A stretch of 64,000 nt of DNA from Streptomyces avermitilis MA-4680 = NBRC 14893 (GCF_000009765.2 NC_003155.5:186001-250000), one strand, 5' to 3'; shown: positions 43,836 to 53,787, counted from the first letter of the stretch. Numbers and translations: made by a program. The notes: generated by a model not told the origin, from the letters alone.

Positions 43836-46800
43836 TGAAGTAGTCCAGATTCGTCGGGTACCCGTGAGATGCAGGGTCTGGCTTGAAGTACGTGCGCGGC
43901 ACCCCTGATGGATCCATGACGCCGAACTCATCCGTGGCTGGATTGAAGCGAATCACATCCCCGTTCGCTCGCGTTCGCGTCAGTACGCTTGGATCGGTGC
44001 TGCGCAGGAAATCGGTACCCGCCTCCACGTATTCTTTCGCGTTATTGAGGTTCGGGAATTCTGACTTGTGCTTCTTCCAGTGCCCGAAGGCGTTCTTGAC
44101 GGACGTCTTCCTGTTGGTGGAGCTCCAACAGCTGCCGTTGTGAACGAGGACCGGAGTCTCGCCCGCCAGCACATAGTACGTGTGAAGGCCTTCGACGGTG
44201 AGGTCGTACATGTCTGCTGCACCGCGCTGAGCAAGCACAGAGGTGATTGTGGCGTGCTGGTTGCCTGAAGTGTTGACCTTGTGGCCCGTGATCAGCCGCC
44301 CGGCTTGCTCCCAAACCTGCGCCGTGTCGTCCCAGATCCGGTGGCGCGCAGTGGTGTGCAGGGTTTGGATTCGTCCGTCAAGGCCTCGGATGCTCAGATC
44401 AACAAGGTCGTCGTCGTGGTTGAGGTGAACCGCGGTGACTTCCCTGACTTCTCTATGGTGTCCGGATGTTGGGTCTGCGGCCTCGACTAGGTCCCCAGGC
44501 TTAATTTTGCCAAGGGGTTTGGTCTTCCCGTCCTTCATCAACACGCGGGTGGTCGGTTTGAAGCTGCATCCGCGGGCCTTGAGGACCTTGCTGAATGCGG
44601 CACCCATTTCGCCAGCGAGCAAAATGGGTACTGCTTCGGATGCTTCCTTCATGGAGTCATAGGCGCCGTTGTCGGCACCGCAGCGCTTTGGGTTCTCTAC
44701 GCAGAAGGTGGCTGCGACTCTCTTCGCTTTTGCGAAGTCGTGGGTCTCCTTCCAGACGCGGAAGGCCTCGGAGCAGGCGGTGCGGCCGAAACACGCCATG
44801 CCGGTCCGGTCTCCGTCGCCGACCGGGGCATCCCAGTAGCCGCCGCCCTGTGTCGTTTGGCCGTAGTGCACCCATACCTGGGCCAAGCGGTCTGCGTCCC
44901 AGCCGTTTTCTTCTCGCGGAAGCAGATCGACAAGCTGGTCTTGGACCGTGGGAGCGGGTGTGGGGGTGTCCCCACCGCCTCCGACAGTGCCTGGTCCGCA
45001 CTTCTGCCATCCGTCGCTGCATTGCGTGCCGTCCGAATTCAGCTTGATCAGCCCGGACGGGTCGGAGTAATTGATGGGATCGTTGCCGCTGTAGCTGTAG
45101 GCAGAGAGGTTCTGCGGGTCGTAGGGCGTGCTGAGGGGGTCGGGGCTGAGGAAGCGTCCGAGGCTGGGGTCGTAGGCGCGAGCGCCGAGGAGGGACAGGC
45201 CGGTGTTGGTGTCCTCTGTTTTGCCGAGGAAGCCGTGGTTGGTGCCGGTCGGCAGGCTGCCACTGCGTTCGTCACCGAAGGGGGTGTACCTGCGGCGGGT
45301 TGCGGTGCCCGTGGCGGCGTCGACGGCGATCTGGGTGGAGGCTTGCGTGTCTCCCATCAGGTAGGTGATCTTGCCGTTGACGGTGTTGTTGCCGTCGGTG
45401 GTGCGCATGGCGACGGTTGTTGCGCCGAAGCTGTAGTAGCGCGTCGCGGTGGCGCTGATGCCGTCGGTGGTGCGCAGTTCTGTGCCGCCGATGGAGGCGA
45501 CGGTTTCCTGCGGGGTGGTGCGGACGAGGAGGTTGCCGCTGGCGTCGTAGGTGTAGCGGGTGAGGTCGCTGCCGCTGGTCTTGGTGGTTTTGACCGTGGC
45601 GAGTCGGCCGAGCCGGCTCCAGGTGTAGTCAGTTGTCGTACTGCCTTCGACGCGCTGCTTCATCGCCCCGTCGGCGTAATACGTGTATGTACCCGCTGCC
45701 GTGGTGGTACCTGCGCTGACTTTGTTGATTTTGCGGACACCGTGGGGCTGGTCGGCGTTGGCAGTGGTCCAAGTACCGGCGTCGTCGTATCCGGGGTAGA
45801 GGTAGTCGCGGGTGGTCGCCGCACCGGCCGAGTTGGTGTCGGTGACCGACTGGAGATTGCCGAGGCGGTCGTAGGTGTAGCCGGTCTGGTAGGGGGAGGT
45901 GCCCTTGAAGTCAGAGGTGGTCTTTGTGGTGTCGGCGCAGTTGCCGGCAGTGGTGTGGGTGTAGGCGAGGGTGAGGCGGGACTGGTCGTCGTAACGGAGG
46001 CACTGTGACTGGGCAGTCTGTCCGCTGGCCTGTTCGCGCAGTTCGGTGAGCTTGCCGGTGTTGTCGTAGAGGTAGGTGTCCTTCTGTGCCTCGCTGACCA
46101 GGTCGTTGATCGTGGTGGTTGTGGCGATGGACCTCAGCCAGCGGGTGCCGTTGCTGTCGTCGTAGCCGTACTGCCGCTGGGCCTGGATGCCGTTGCCGCC
46201 GAACTCGGCCCCGTAGTCACGTTCTACCAGTCGGCCATAGGCGTCGTAGGTCGTGTTGTCGATGTAGGCCGTGCCGCCCAGGCTGCTGGTAAGACGGGTG
46301 GGCTGCCCGTAGTCGTCGTAAGTGGTGGTCACCTTCTCCGCGGCGAGCTTGCCGGCCGCGGGGTAGGAAACCGAGGTGATGTGGTCGGCTGCGTCGTAGG
46401 TGACCGATGTGGTGTAGTCGCCTGCGAGGCCGTTGACAGTGGTCGGCAGCGTGACCGTGGTGTTCAGTGGTCGGCCGCGCTCGTCGAACTTGCCGGTCTT
46501 GGTGGTGTAGGTGTTGCCGCTCGCATCGCGGCTGACCGCGGAGGTGATCTGTCCCTTGCCGCCGGTGGCTGCGGGGTCGTCCCAGACCCAGGCGGCCAGT
46601 TCGTCGGCGCCGCTCCTGACAGATGTCGCGCGGCTCAGGTTGTCGTAGCCGTAGGTGAGGACGGTCTGGACGTCGTTGGTGGTGGCGGTGGTCTGGCTGA
46701 CTTGGCCGTTCTCGTTGTACTCGCTGCTGGAGAGGCCGGCGTCCGGGTCGTCGGTGGTCTTGCGCTGTGCGGCCCAGTCGTAGGTGTACAGGGTGTTGTT

Positions 46801-49800
46801 GCCGCGGGGATCGGTGATCTGAGCGAGTTCGCCCTTGGCGGTGTAGCCGTACGCGGTGGTGTAAGCCGAGCTCGCGGTGTGCTCGACGACTTTGGACACC
46901 TGTCCGTACACGTCGGTGTAGGTGTCGGTCGCTGTGCTGTCGACCGGTGTCACGCTGGTGTAGTCGCCCAGGTAGGAGGTGTCGACCCGCCCTGCCTTTT
47001 GGGGTGTGCCCTTGACCTGGATCTGCGAGGACACGGTGCGGCCGGCCCAGTCCAGGACCAGGTCGCTGTAGGAGGGCAGGTCGGAGGGCTGCGGGCTTGA
47101 GGGGCCGCCGGAGCCAGCCGTTCCCTGGTTACGGAAGACCGCGGAGGCGCCGGTGACTTGTCCGGCCGAGTCGTAGCGGGTGACGGCGACCTGTCGGAAC
47201 GGCACGATCTGTTTGGTCGCAGGGTCCACGTCGGATGGCAGAGGCGTCTGCGTTTCCCGGGCCCGGCCCAGACCGTCGGTGTAGGCATGGGAGACCAGAT
47301 AGGTACTTCCGGACTGCAGGGTGTGTGAGGCTACGTGGGGGTAGCCGTCGGCCGAGTCCGGGACTCCGGCGCTGTTGGTGGAGGTGGGGATGGTGTAGCT
47401 GAACTTCATCGACGGTGAGCTGCCGGTCTCCGTCGGCTTCCACACCTCTACGGGGCGTCCGGCTGCGTCGAGTGTGACTTTGGTGATGTTGCCGTTGGCG
47501 TCTTTGCTGGTGGTCGGCGTGGCCCAGAACCGGGACGTCCACTCGGTGAAGGTGAGGGGGCCGCGGGCCGTCGCGGTGCCATCCGGGTCCGGGCTGGTGG
47601 AGGTGATGCCATTCATCGGCCATGTGTTGGCTGGGCTGTAGGTGATGGTGCTGCGGTTGTGTTTGCCGTCCTCGCTCCAGACGATGCGGCCCGCCTTGTC
47701 GTAGCCGGTCCAGCTGGAGCGGTATCTGCCCGCCTTCGTGTACGTGCGGACCTCGGTCGCGTTGCCGTCGACCGGCTTGTTGGCGTCGATGCTGGTGGCG
47801 TTGTCGTAGAGGGTGGAGGTGTAGCCGTCCTGGTTGCTGTCGGCGATGCTGGAGCAGCCCACGGAGTAGTGCTTGACCTGGTCTTGCACTACGGTCCAGC
47901 GCTGGGCGCCGGTGGAGTCGTAATTGTCAGTGTTGTAGGCACGCCCGTAGGTGGTGCAACGGTTGTCGGAGACATTGCTCTGGCCCCAGTCGTCGGTGCG
48001 CATGGGCAGGCCGAACGTGGTGGAAGCTGCCTCGCTGTCGTCGTACTCGTTCTCTACGACGTGCTCGCGCCAGCCGCCGCTGATCTTGGTGTTGGTGGTG
48101 GACTTGGATTCGCGCACGAAGTGGGCGTCGGGCAGGCCGTCGTACTGGGCGGTGTTGTGGCTCCAGTACGTGTGGTAGGTGCGCTCGTGCGAGATGTCAG
48201 TGTCATCGCGCAGCGATGTCGAGAGGGTGTGGCCGGCCAGCCAGGCGTGGTCGGCGTAGTTGTTTCCGTCACCATCATTGACCGTGACTGTCTTCGTCGC
48301 CGACGTGTCCGTCTTGGAGGTACGGTCTCCGTCCAGGCCTCGGTAGAGCCAGTACTTCTTGGTCTTCTGCCCAGTGTCCGCGCCGGTGGTGACCTGCGTC
48401 TCCTGGTAGCCGCGCCAGTCGGACCAGGACTCGTCCTCGTCCTTGACCAGCGGATCACCGGTGAAGCGCCAGCCTGCCCCGCCCTCGTAGGTGTACGAGG
48501 TGGTCATCACTGGCGCGCCGTCCTGGTTGGTCGTGACGGTCGGGTCGACTTCGACCTTGGTCACCAGGAATTTCTTGAACCAGCCGGTTTTCGACTCCGT
48601 CTCCCCTTCCGGGGTCCACTTCTGCCAGTAGCAGTCCTGTGTGTTGGAGGCCTGGGTCGGCAGGTGGTCGATGTCGCAGGCGTTGGCGAAGCCGTAGGAG
48701 ACCTTAGTGGTGGCGCCGAGGTCGCCGTGGATCTCCTGGATGCGGGGGAAGTTCAGTTCTGCGGAGCCGACCTTGTTGTCGAGGTCGGTCCGGTTGAAGT
48801 TGATGACCGGCAAGACGATGTCGTCGCCGTCGCCGTAGGTCTTGCGCTGGATGTAGTCGAGCCAGAGGGTCTTGCCGATCGTGCCGTCGGGGTTGGGCAT
48901 GCCGTATTTGTTCTGGTACTGCTCGACCAGGTCCCAGCCCGTGCCGTCCTGGTCGCTGACGTACGTCTTGACGTCCCACAGCATGTCCGTGGAGAAGAAC
49001 GTCGGGTAGTACGTCTTGCCCGCGCAGTTGTAGTCGGCCGATGTGCCGTCACACATCAGGTCGACCGGCACGTCCGGATACGAGGTCGGTTTGTCGTCGA
49101 AGGTGGGGCAGGTGGCGGGTTCGTCGCGGAGGGGATCATTTTCCTGTACGCGCTCGATGCACCGGTTGACGTGGCTGAGTTCGACCTTCGCCGGCAGCTT
49201 GCCGTCGGGGATCTGCGAGGACCAGCCGTACTGGATCTCCTTCACATAGCCACTGGAGACGTACTCGCGGGCCTTGTCGGAGTTGGCGACGGAACGGTAG
49301 TGGTTGTACTCCTTGTCATAGAAGTACATGGTCTCGACCTCGTTGGCATCCACCGCCCTATCCAGGCTCCAGCGCCAGGCCTGAGTGCACGGCTCCGGGA
49401 ACTGGTCATGGCACGGTTCGCCCGTGTCATTGCCGACCACCGGCTCAGTGAAGACCGAGGCGGTAGCGGTACCGGTGCGCTCAGAGCGGCCCCAGCCGAA
49501 GTAGTAGCGCTGCCCGTCCTGGGTGGAGATCACCCAGTACTCGCCGTCCCGGCCCGCGCCATACCCATCGAACAGGCGCTGCACGCGCCAGCCCGGATCA
49601 TTCTTGAGGTGGTAGGCGCCGCTACCGGTGTTGTCCTGGATCAGCTCCGAGGTGACACCGTTGAGGTTGATGACGTAGACCGCGCCGGACGGTTCCTTGG
49701 CCGAGTTCGGAGAGTCCCAGCACATGTCGCCGATGGTCGGCAGGCCGTCCTCGGAGCAGTTGCGGTAGCGGCGCTCGATGTAGCCAACGTTGAGGTCCCA

Positions 49801-50937
49801 GCCCATGCCCGCCCAGGATGCCTGGTTGTTCGAGGCGGAGGTACGGCCGTCGACCGACTGCGAGTTGTACGACAGTGACAGCGACGGCGCTGAGCCCATC
49901 GGCGGCTTCGGCAGCTGGATGGGCACGTTGTAGGTGAACGCACCTGAACCAGTGGACACCTCCCACGAACCGGTCGGCGACAGCGTCGACGCCCGGTAGT
50001 CACCGGCATCCGACGATGACCCCGACGCTAGCGTGTACACACTCGCGCCGCTCGCACTGGCCTCGCGCATCAGCTGGGTTGAGGCACCCGAGACTTCCGT
50101 GTCCGCGGCCGCGGTGACCGTGGCAGTCAGGGTCCCTGTCGCGGTGTCGTTATCCACCGGCACGAACTCGCGATCGGTGCAGCCCTCCGCCTCCGGGGTC
50201 TGCAACGCACACGCGGGCAGTTTCACCAGTCGAAGACGCGAGGCGAAGTCGGCACCGTAGGCGTACTGGAAACCCGAGTAGTCGACATCGACTTGCACCT
50301 GCCCCGGGGCATTCACCCCGTCGGTCCGGTTCACCTGCAACCCAAGACCGATCCCGCCCGCCGGCTCTACGGTCTGATGGTCCAGTACTCGCACCTGGAC
50401 CTGATCCGGCGACACCGGGTCCTGGTCGGGCTCGGACGTGACAGAATCCGGGGGCTGTGGTGAGGAACTAGTGCTGGCCTCGGGGCTTGGCGAGGTGCTT
50501 GCGTCAGTGCTACTGGAGGCGCTAGGGCTCGGTGAGACGTCGCCGTCCGCACGCCGTTGCGCCGACAGCTGCGTGGTGGCGCCCACAGGATCCGGAGCCG
50601 GAGCAACGTCCACGACGTCACCGACCTGAGTGCTGTTCTCGCTGCCCGTGGTAGTCGGCGACGGGGTCACCGTGCCGGGATCCCCGGGCGCTGCCTGCGA
50701 CAGATCCACCGTCGCCTCGGCAGCGTTGGGCCACTTCGGGTCAGGGAGCGCCTTACCCACTTCTTCCGCCTGCTGCGCGGGAACGGACCCCAGCGACTGC
50801 GACGGCACGACCGGCGTCGGATCATCCGCCGTCGCAAACGCCTGCTGCGGTGCAACCACCGACATCGTCGACAGCAGACCCGCCAGCACTGCACCTGCAA
50901 CACCAGCCGAAAGAAAACGCGTACGCCGAGCAGCCAC
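43825..50937 (-). CDS. Giant secreted RHS/YD-repeat toxin with Hint domain
   Basis: I chose GTG at 50937, behind GGTGGGAG; in-frame starts at 50964 and 50985 lengthen it slightly. The 2,370-residue product has a signal peptide (FLSAGVAGAVLAGLLSTMSV), a Ser/Thr/Pro region, an N-terminal carbohydrate-binding-like domain, dozens of YD/RHS repeats, and the RHS core end GARAYDPSLGRFLSPDPLST. A Hint domain follows (about residues 2125-2267; CSFKPTTRVLMKDGK to TYYVLAGETPVLVHN), then a 103-residue tip with TSVKNAFGHWKKHKSEFP and RANGDVIRFNPATDEFGV plus RTYFKPD. The tip resembles small nuclease tips of CdiA/RHS toxins (BECR-like RNases). The Hint domain would release it by self-cleavage. Confidence 0.85.
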   Translation of the reverse strand: MAARRTRFLSAGVAGAVLAGLLSTMSVVAPQQAFATADDPTPVVPSQSLGSVPAQQAEEVGKALPDPKWPNAAEATVDLSQAAPGDPGTVTPSPTTTGSENSTQVGDVVDVAPAPDPVGATTQLSAQRRADGDVSPSPSASSSTDASTSPSPEASTSSSPQPPDSVTSEPDQDPVSPDQVQVRVLDHQTVEPAGGIGLGLQVNRTDGVNAPGQVQVDVDYSGFQYAYGADFASRLRLVKLPACALQTPEAEGCTDREFVPVDNDTATGTLTATVTAAADTEVSGASTQLMREASASGASVYTLASGSSSDAGDYRASTLSPTGSWEVSTGSGAFTYNVPIQLPKPPMGSAPSLSLSYNSQSVDGRTSASNNQASWAGMGWDLNVGYIERRYRNCSEDGLPTIGDMCWDSPNSAKEPSGAVYVINLNGVTSELIQDNTGSGAYHLKNDPGWRVQRLFDGYGAGRDGEYWVISTQDGQRYYFGWGRSERTGTATASVFTEPVVGNDTGEPCHDQFPEPCTQAWRWSLDRAVDANEVETMYFYDKEYNHYRSVANSDKAREYVSSGYVKEIQYGWSSQIPDGKLPAKVELSHVNRCIERVQENDPLRDEPATCPTFDDKPTSYPDVPVDLMCDGTSADYNCAGKTYYPTFFSTDMLWDVKTYVSDQDGTGWDLVEQYQNKYGMPNPDGTIGKTLWLDYIQRKTYGDGDDIVLPVINFNRTDLDNKVGSAELNFPRIQEIHGDLGATTKVSYGFANACDIDHLPTQASNTQDCYWQKWTPEGETESKTGWFKKFLVTKVEVDPTVTTNQDGAPVMTTSYTYEGGAGWRFTGDPLVKDEDESWSDWRGYQETQVTTGADTGQKTKKYWLYRGLDGDRTSKTDTSATKTVTVNDGDGNNYADHAWLAGHTLSTSLRDDTDISHERTYHTYWSHNTAQYDGLPDAHFVRESKSTTNTKISGGWREHVVENEYDDSEAASTTFGLPMRTDDWGQSNVSDNRCTTYGRAYNTDNYDSTGAQRWTVVQDQVKHYSVGCSSIADSNQDGYTSTLYDNATSIDANKPVDGNATEVRTYTKAGRYRSSWTGYDKAGRIVWSEDGKHNRSTITYSPANTWPMNGITSTSPDPDGTATARGPLTFTEWTSRFWATPTTSKDANGNITKVTLDAAGRPVEVWKPTETGSSPSMKFSYTIPTSTNSAGVPDSADGYPHVASHTLQSGSTYLVSHAYTDGLGRARETQTPLPSDVDPATKQIVPFRQVAVTRYDSAGQVTGASAVFRNQGTAGSGGPSSPQPSDLPSYSDLVLDWAGRTVSSQIQVKGTPQKAGRVDTSYLGDYTSVTPVDSTATDTYTDVYGQVSKVVEHTASSAYTTAYGYTAKGELAQITDPRGNNTLYTYDWAAQRKTTDDPDAGLSSSEYNENGQVSQTTATTNDVQTVLTYGYDNLSRATSVRSGADELAAWVWDDPAATGGKGQITSAVSRDASGNTYTTKTGKFDERGRPLNTTVTLPTTVNGLAGDYTTSVTYDAADHITSVSYPAAGKLAAEKVTTTYDDYGQPTRLTSSLGGTAYIDNTTYDAYGRLVERDYGAEFGGNGIQAQRQYGYDDSNGTRWLRSIATTTTINDLVSEAQKDTYLYDNTGKLTELREQASGQTAQSQCLRYDDQSRLTLAYTHTTAGNCADTTKTTSDFKGTSPYQTGYTYDRLGNLQSVTDTNSAGAATTRDYLYPGYDDAGTWTTANADQPHGVRKINKVSAGTTTAAGTYTYYADGAMKQRVEGSTTTDYTWSRLGRLATVKTTKTSGSDLTRYTYDASGNLLVRTTPQETVASIGGTELRTTDGISATATRYYSFGATTVAMRTTDGNNTVNGKITYLMGDTQASTQIAVDAATGTATRRRYTPFGDERSGSLPTGTNHGFLGKTEDTNTGLSLLGARAYDPSLGRFLSPDPLSTPYDPQNLSAYSYSGNDPINYSDPSGLIKLNSDGTQCSDGWQKCGPGTVGGGGDTPTPAPTVQDQLVDLLPREENGWDADRLAQVWVHYGQTTQGGGYWDAPVGDGDRTGMACFGRTACSEAFRVWKETHDFAKAKRVAATFCVENPKRCGADNGAYDSMKEASEAVPILLAGEMGAAFSKVLKARGCSFKPTTRVLMKDGKTKPLGKIKPGDLVEAADPTSGHHREVREVTAVHLNHDDDLVDLSIRGLDGRIQTLHTTARHRIWDDTAQVWEQAGRLITGHKVNTSGNQHATITSVLAQRGAADMYDLTVEGLHTYYVLAGETPVLVHNGSCWSSTNRKTSVKNAFGHWKKHKSEFPNLNNAKEYVEAGTDFLRSTDPSVLTRTRANGDVIRFNPATDEFGVMDPSGVPRTYFKPDPASHGYPTNLDYFNAQ

Positions 50938-51406
50938 TCGAACTCCCACCCCAGTGGCCCGCATCCCACACGGGTCACAGCCCAACAGATAAACCGTCAG
51001 CTTCCAGGCAGGCCACAGCCGCGCTCCCCAGCACGGTGACGCGCGATCCCACCCGCAAGTTGATCAGTGAACCGAGACAGTAACCGCTGTGAACGTCTTG
51101 TGAACAGGGCAATCGAAGAAAGGTTCCATCCCGCCTACGTGTTCTCGATCATGGTCAATCCATGTTTCAAAGGCAGCTGAAATGCCTCGGGGTCCACTGC
51201 CGGTCACAGCGGCGACGAAGGCCGTTGGCGATCGAAGCAGTCGCCGACCGCGCCCGCTACAAGCACAACGTGCTCTACCCAGCGCCCTCGCGATGCGTCC
51301 CCTTCTTCCGGAGCCTGCTCGCCGGAACGCTTCGGCAGGACACCGCCTCCGTGACAGGTCTCCCGCCGCCCTGTCTGCCGAGGGTCCGTGAGACGAACTC
51401 GGTCGG

Positions 51407-51682
51407 GTGAATCAGGCGCCTGCAGAGAACCCCGCCGTGCACGAGCGCGTACTGACAGACGTGGACCCGATCCAAGAAACGCATCTGTCCGAACCCGGCC
51501 TGCTCGTGATCGACGTAGCGGGCATGGACGACGAAACCGTGCTCGCCTTCCAGAACGCGATCGCCCAAACGTGGGCGACCTCGACTGCCGACCGCACCAC
51601 CCAGGATCCGGGCCAGCCCGGCGTGCGGCTGCGTCTGTACGCCGATCTGCGGCAGGTCCTTGCCCCAACCTCCCCGCCGTAG
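51407..51682 (+). CDS. DUF6207 family protein
   Basis: A GTG at 51407 opens a 91-residue product with the DUF6207 hallmarks EPGLLVIDVAGMDDETVLAF, TWATSTADRTTQDPGQPGVR and LRLYADLRQ. This small Streptomyces family has no assigned function. No clear ribosome binding site is visible. The 469 bases upstream hold no credible gene and include the promoter area of the RHS gene on the other strand. Confidence 0.8.
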   Translation: MNQAPAENPAVHERVLTDVDPIQETHLSEPGLLVIDVAGMDDETVLAFQNAIAQTWATSTADRTTQDPGQPGVRLRLYADLRQVLAPTSPP

Positions 51683-51707
51683 CGGGCGCTGGCACCAGCA
51701 CGCAATG

Positions 51708-51749
51708 AGGCCTGGTCCGCCACCACGGGGGGAGTGACGGACCAGGCCT
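51708..51749. terminator. 12-bp hairpin between convergent genes
   Basis: AGGCCTGGTCCG at 51708-51719 and CGGACCAGGCCT at 51738-51749 are exact reverse complements. It lies between the DUF6207 stop (51682) and the stop of the minus-strand gene at 51840, as a bidirectional terminator. Confidence 0.7.
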
Positions 51750-51839
51750 GAAGTCCACGGTGCCACACCCGTCCCCGAACGTGCGCGGTCTGCGGGTGAA
51801 GTCGCCGCAGGATGGCGCGTCTTCGTCCGAGCGGTCGAG

Positions 51840-52601
51840 TTACGCGCGGGCCCGCAGCAGGGCGAGCACGGCGGCCGCGTACGCGCGGGATCGGTCCCAG
51901 ACGGCGAAGTAGTCGGTGTGCATCTGACCGGCCTCCTCCATCCGGGAGGGCTGGATGCGTATGCCATTACCGCGGCCGAGTGCGAGGTTGGCGCGGCGGC
52001 TCGTCTCCTGGCTCAGGCCGCGGATCGGCGCTACCGGCTCGCCGCCCTCGCGCGTGCCGTCGGGGTGGAAAGCCTCGTACAGGTCGTCGCGCCCTCGGTA
52101 TCCCACGTGGCTGGCCTGCAGCAGACGTGCCTGCTTGGCGACCTCCTGCACCAGCGGGTCATTCGTGCTGCCGAGCCGGAGCTCCGGTCCGGGGGACGGG
52201 ATCGCCCGCCAGATGCCCGCGTACGTGGAGTCGATGCTGCTGATCCACCACTGAGACGCATAACCGCCGGGCAGTACAAGCGGCCGCGGCAACCGCCGGG
52301 GTGGGCGCTTTCCGTTGGCGCGCCGGGCAAGCAGTGTGTGTGCCGAACGCAGCAGGGCAGCGTCGTGCGCCTTCATCAGAGCCACGGCGACCCTGATGGC
52401 GTGGCCCGCCGCCTTGTGCTCGGGGGTCTGTACATACGCGCGCAGCCGGCGCTGGTACTCGGCGCGTTCAAGGCCGGTGCTGCTCGGGCTCTGGCGAGCC
52501 GCGGTCGCCTTCGCCTCTTTCACACGCCGGCCGGCCGCCTGGGCTTCGCCGAGTTGCTGCGCAAGCCGTTCGACGACTCCCCGCCACTGGCCCCCCACCA
52601 T
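51840..52601 (-). CDS. Hypothetical protein, 253 aa
   Basis: ATG 52601 (MVGGQWRGVVERLAQQ) follows a GGGAG-containing stretch; a start at 52643 is also open. The N-terminal part is a helical, Ala/Arg-rich region (AEYQRRLRAYVQTPEHKAA), the C-terminal half has WRAIPSPGPELRLGSTNDPL and SRAYAAAVLALLRARA. There is no membrane helix or known motif. I cannot assign it. Confidence 0.6.
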   Translation of the reverse strand: MVGGQWRGVVERLAQQLGEAQAAGRRVKEAKATAARQSPSSTGLERAEYQRRLRAYVQTPEHKAAGHAIRVAVALMKAHDAALLRSAHTLLARRANGKRPPRRLPRPLVLPGGYASQWWISSIDSTYAGIWRAIPSPGPELRLGSTNDPLVQEVAKQARLLQASHVGYRGRDDLYEAFHPDGTREGGEPVAPIRGLSQETSRRANLALGRGNGIRIQPSRMEEAGQMHTDYFAVWDRSRAYAAAVLALLRARA

Positions 52602-52690
52602 GCTCACGATCTCCCTCCCCGCTGACGCCCGGCCGCTCCTCACCTCAGGCTATCGGCCCGTCGTCCCGCACCCGGCGTCACCGCGGGCGG

Positions 52691-52913
52691 GACGCTCAGG
52701 TCGATGACCTCTTGGAGCGGGAACTCCAGCAGCTCTCACTCCTCGCCTTCGCGATGCTCAACCGGCGGCGCCAATGGGCGTCCACGGCTGAGCTCGAAGA
52801 GGATCTGGCCGCGCTGCTCGGACGGCACGCGCACCGGCCGTCAAACTTCCGGGAACCTCTGGGGCAGGCCGAAATCGCCCTCGGGCGCTTCTTCGGCACT
52901 CCCCCTGTCCCTA
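52691..52913 (+). pseudogene. C-terminal fragment of a large P-loop/NACHT-type protein
   Basis: The open frame DAQVDDLLERELQQLSLLAF, then AELEEDLAALLGR and REPLGQAEIALGRFF has the strongly biased, conserved look of a real protein end, similar to segments of large Streptomyces NACHT/AAA proteins as I remember them. It has no start and no natural stop, and at about 52915 it abuts an integrase fragment on the other strand, marking a recombination junction. Confidence 0.4.
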
Positions 52914-52918
52914 AGTCT

Positions 52919-53036
52919 GGGCCGGGCGCCGGGGGGCCAGCTTCTCCGTGTGCCAGGCGTCGACGTCGGCCTGCTGGCAGTGTTCGATGGTGCGGCCTCG
53001 GTCGGCGAGCCAGGAGAGGAAGGCGCCAAGGTGGCG
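52919..53036 (-). pseudogene. Tyrosine-recombinase (integrase) N-domain fragment
   Basis: On the minus strand the frame reads RHLGAFLSWLADRGRTIEHC then QQADVDAWHTEKL, a typical SAM-like core-binding segment of actinobacterial tyrosine recombinases. Only about 40 residues remain; the catalytic domain (R-H-R-Y) is absent. It is probably the trace of an earlier integration or deletion. Confidence 0.55.
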
Positions 53037-53462
53037 TTAGGCGGGCTGAGGGGCGGGCGTCGCCGGAGCGGCCGCGACCTTGCGGGTCTCACGCATTATC
53101 AGCAGGCCGTTGACCACCATCAGTGTCGCGGTCAGGCAGTGGACGCCGAGCGCGGTGGCCACGGAGCCGTGGTGGGCCAGCACGGCGGTCATGTCGCCGT
53201 ACGCGGCGAGGGCCTCCACCAGCAGCGCCCAGCCCAGCGCCCGGCGGTGGCCCGTCACCAGCAGGATGCCCAGGACCAGGGCCAAGACGACGTCGCGGAT
53301 TCCCTTGATGATCAGGAAGCCGTCGCCGTCGCCGGACGGCCAGCTCGGCAGGCCGAAGCCCGGTGCCGTCGTCTCCGGGCTCAGGATGAACTCCGCCCCG
53401 AACCAGAGGATGAAGAGGATGAAGGCGGCGGCCAGGACGGTGTTGATCTTCTTCAGCGACAT
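53037..53462 (-). CDS. DUF4267-like membrane protein
   Basis: The ATG at 53462 (MSLKKINTVLAAAFILFILW) follows AAGGAGAAG. The 141-residue product has four helices (TVLAAAFILFILWFGAEF, VVLALVLGILLVTG, ALGWALLVEALAAYGDMTAV, TATLMVVNGLLIM) with GHRRALGWA in the second loop, the pattern of DUF4267. Function unknown. The 325 bases upstream hold no credible gene. Confidence 0.75.
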   Translation of the reverse strand: MSLKKINTVLAAAFILFILWFGAEFILSPETTAPGFGLPSWPSGDGDGFLIIKGIRDVVLALVLGILLVTGHRRALGWALLVEALAAYGDMTAVLAHHGSVATALGVHCLTATLMVVNGLLIMRETRKVAAAPATPAPQPA

Positions 53463-53787
53463 TGTTCTTCTCCTTGCGAGTCTTCGTCAGCTTGGTGAGC
53501 TTCATGAAGCTTGCTGAGTCGTGTGGAGCCTGATCAGGCCGCGCGAACGCGGCTGATCGAGGGGCGTAGTTTGTCGGGATCGCCGCTGTGGGATCTGAGC
53601 GGCAGCTGCATTCCCGGATGTCGGGATTTCGGTGGCCAGCTGCCGCCTGGGGAGTGGGGATTGTGCGCCACCGGCGCGGCGTCGGCCCGCGGGGTCAGGA
53701 ATCCGAAGCCCTGCCGCCCTCACCCCGACGGGGCGAAAGCCGTCGATATAACGGGGCGAATCAGCGCAGGTCGGGGCGGCTTTGGTA

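Noticed and set aside
44740..46008. 422-residue ORF on the plus strand
   Set aside because: Antisense of the RHS repeats; Gly/Val-rich without recognisable features.
47659..49878. 739-residue ORF on the plus strand
   Set aside because: Antisense of the RHS gene, rich in Val, Gly and Ala without domains; the RHS frame carries all known motifs.
51162..51410. 82-residue ORF on the plus strand ending at the DUF6207 start
   Set aside because: Overlap with the GTG at 51407 was tempting, but composition is random-looking and no ribosome binding site is present.
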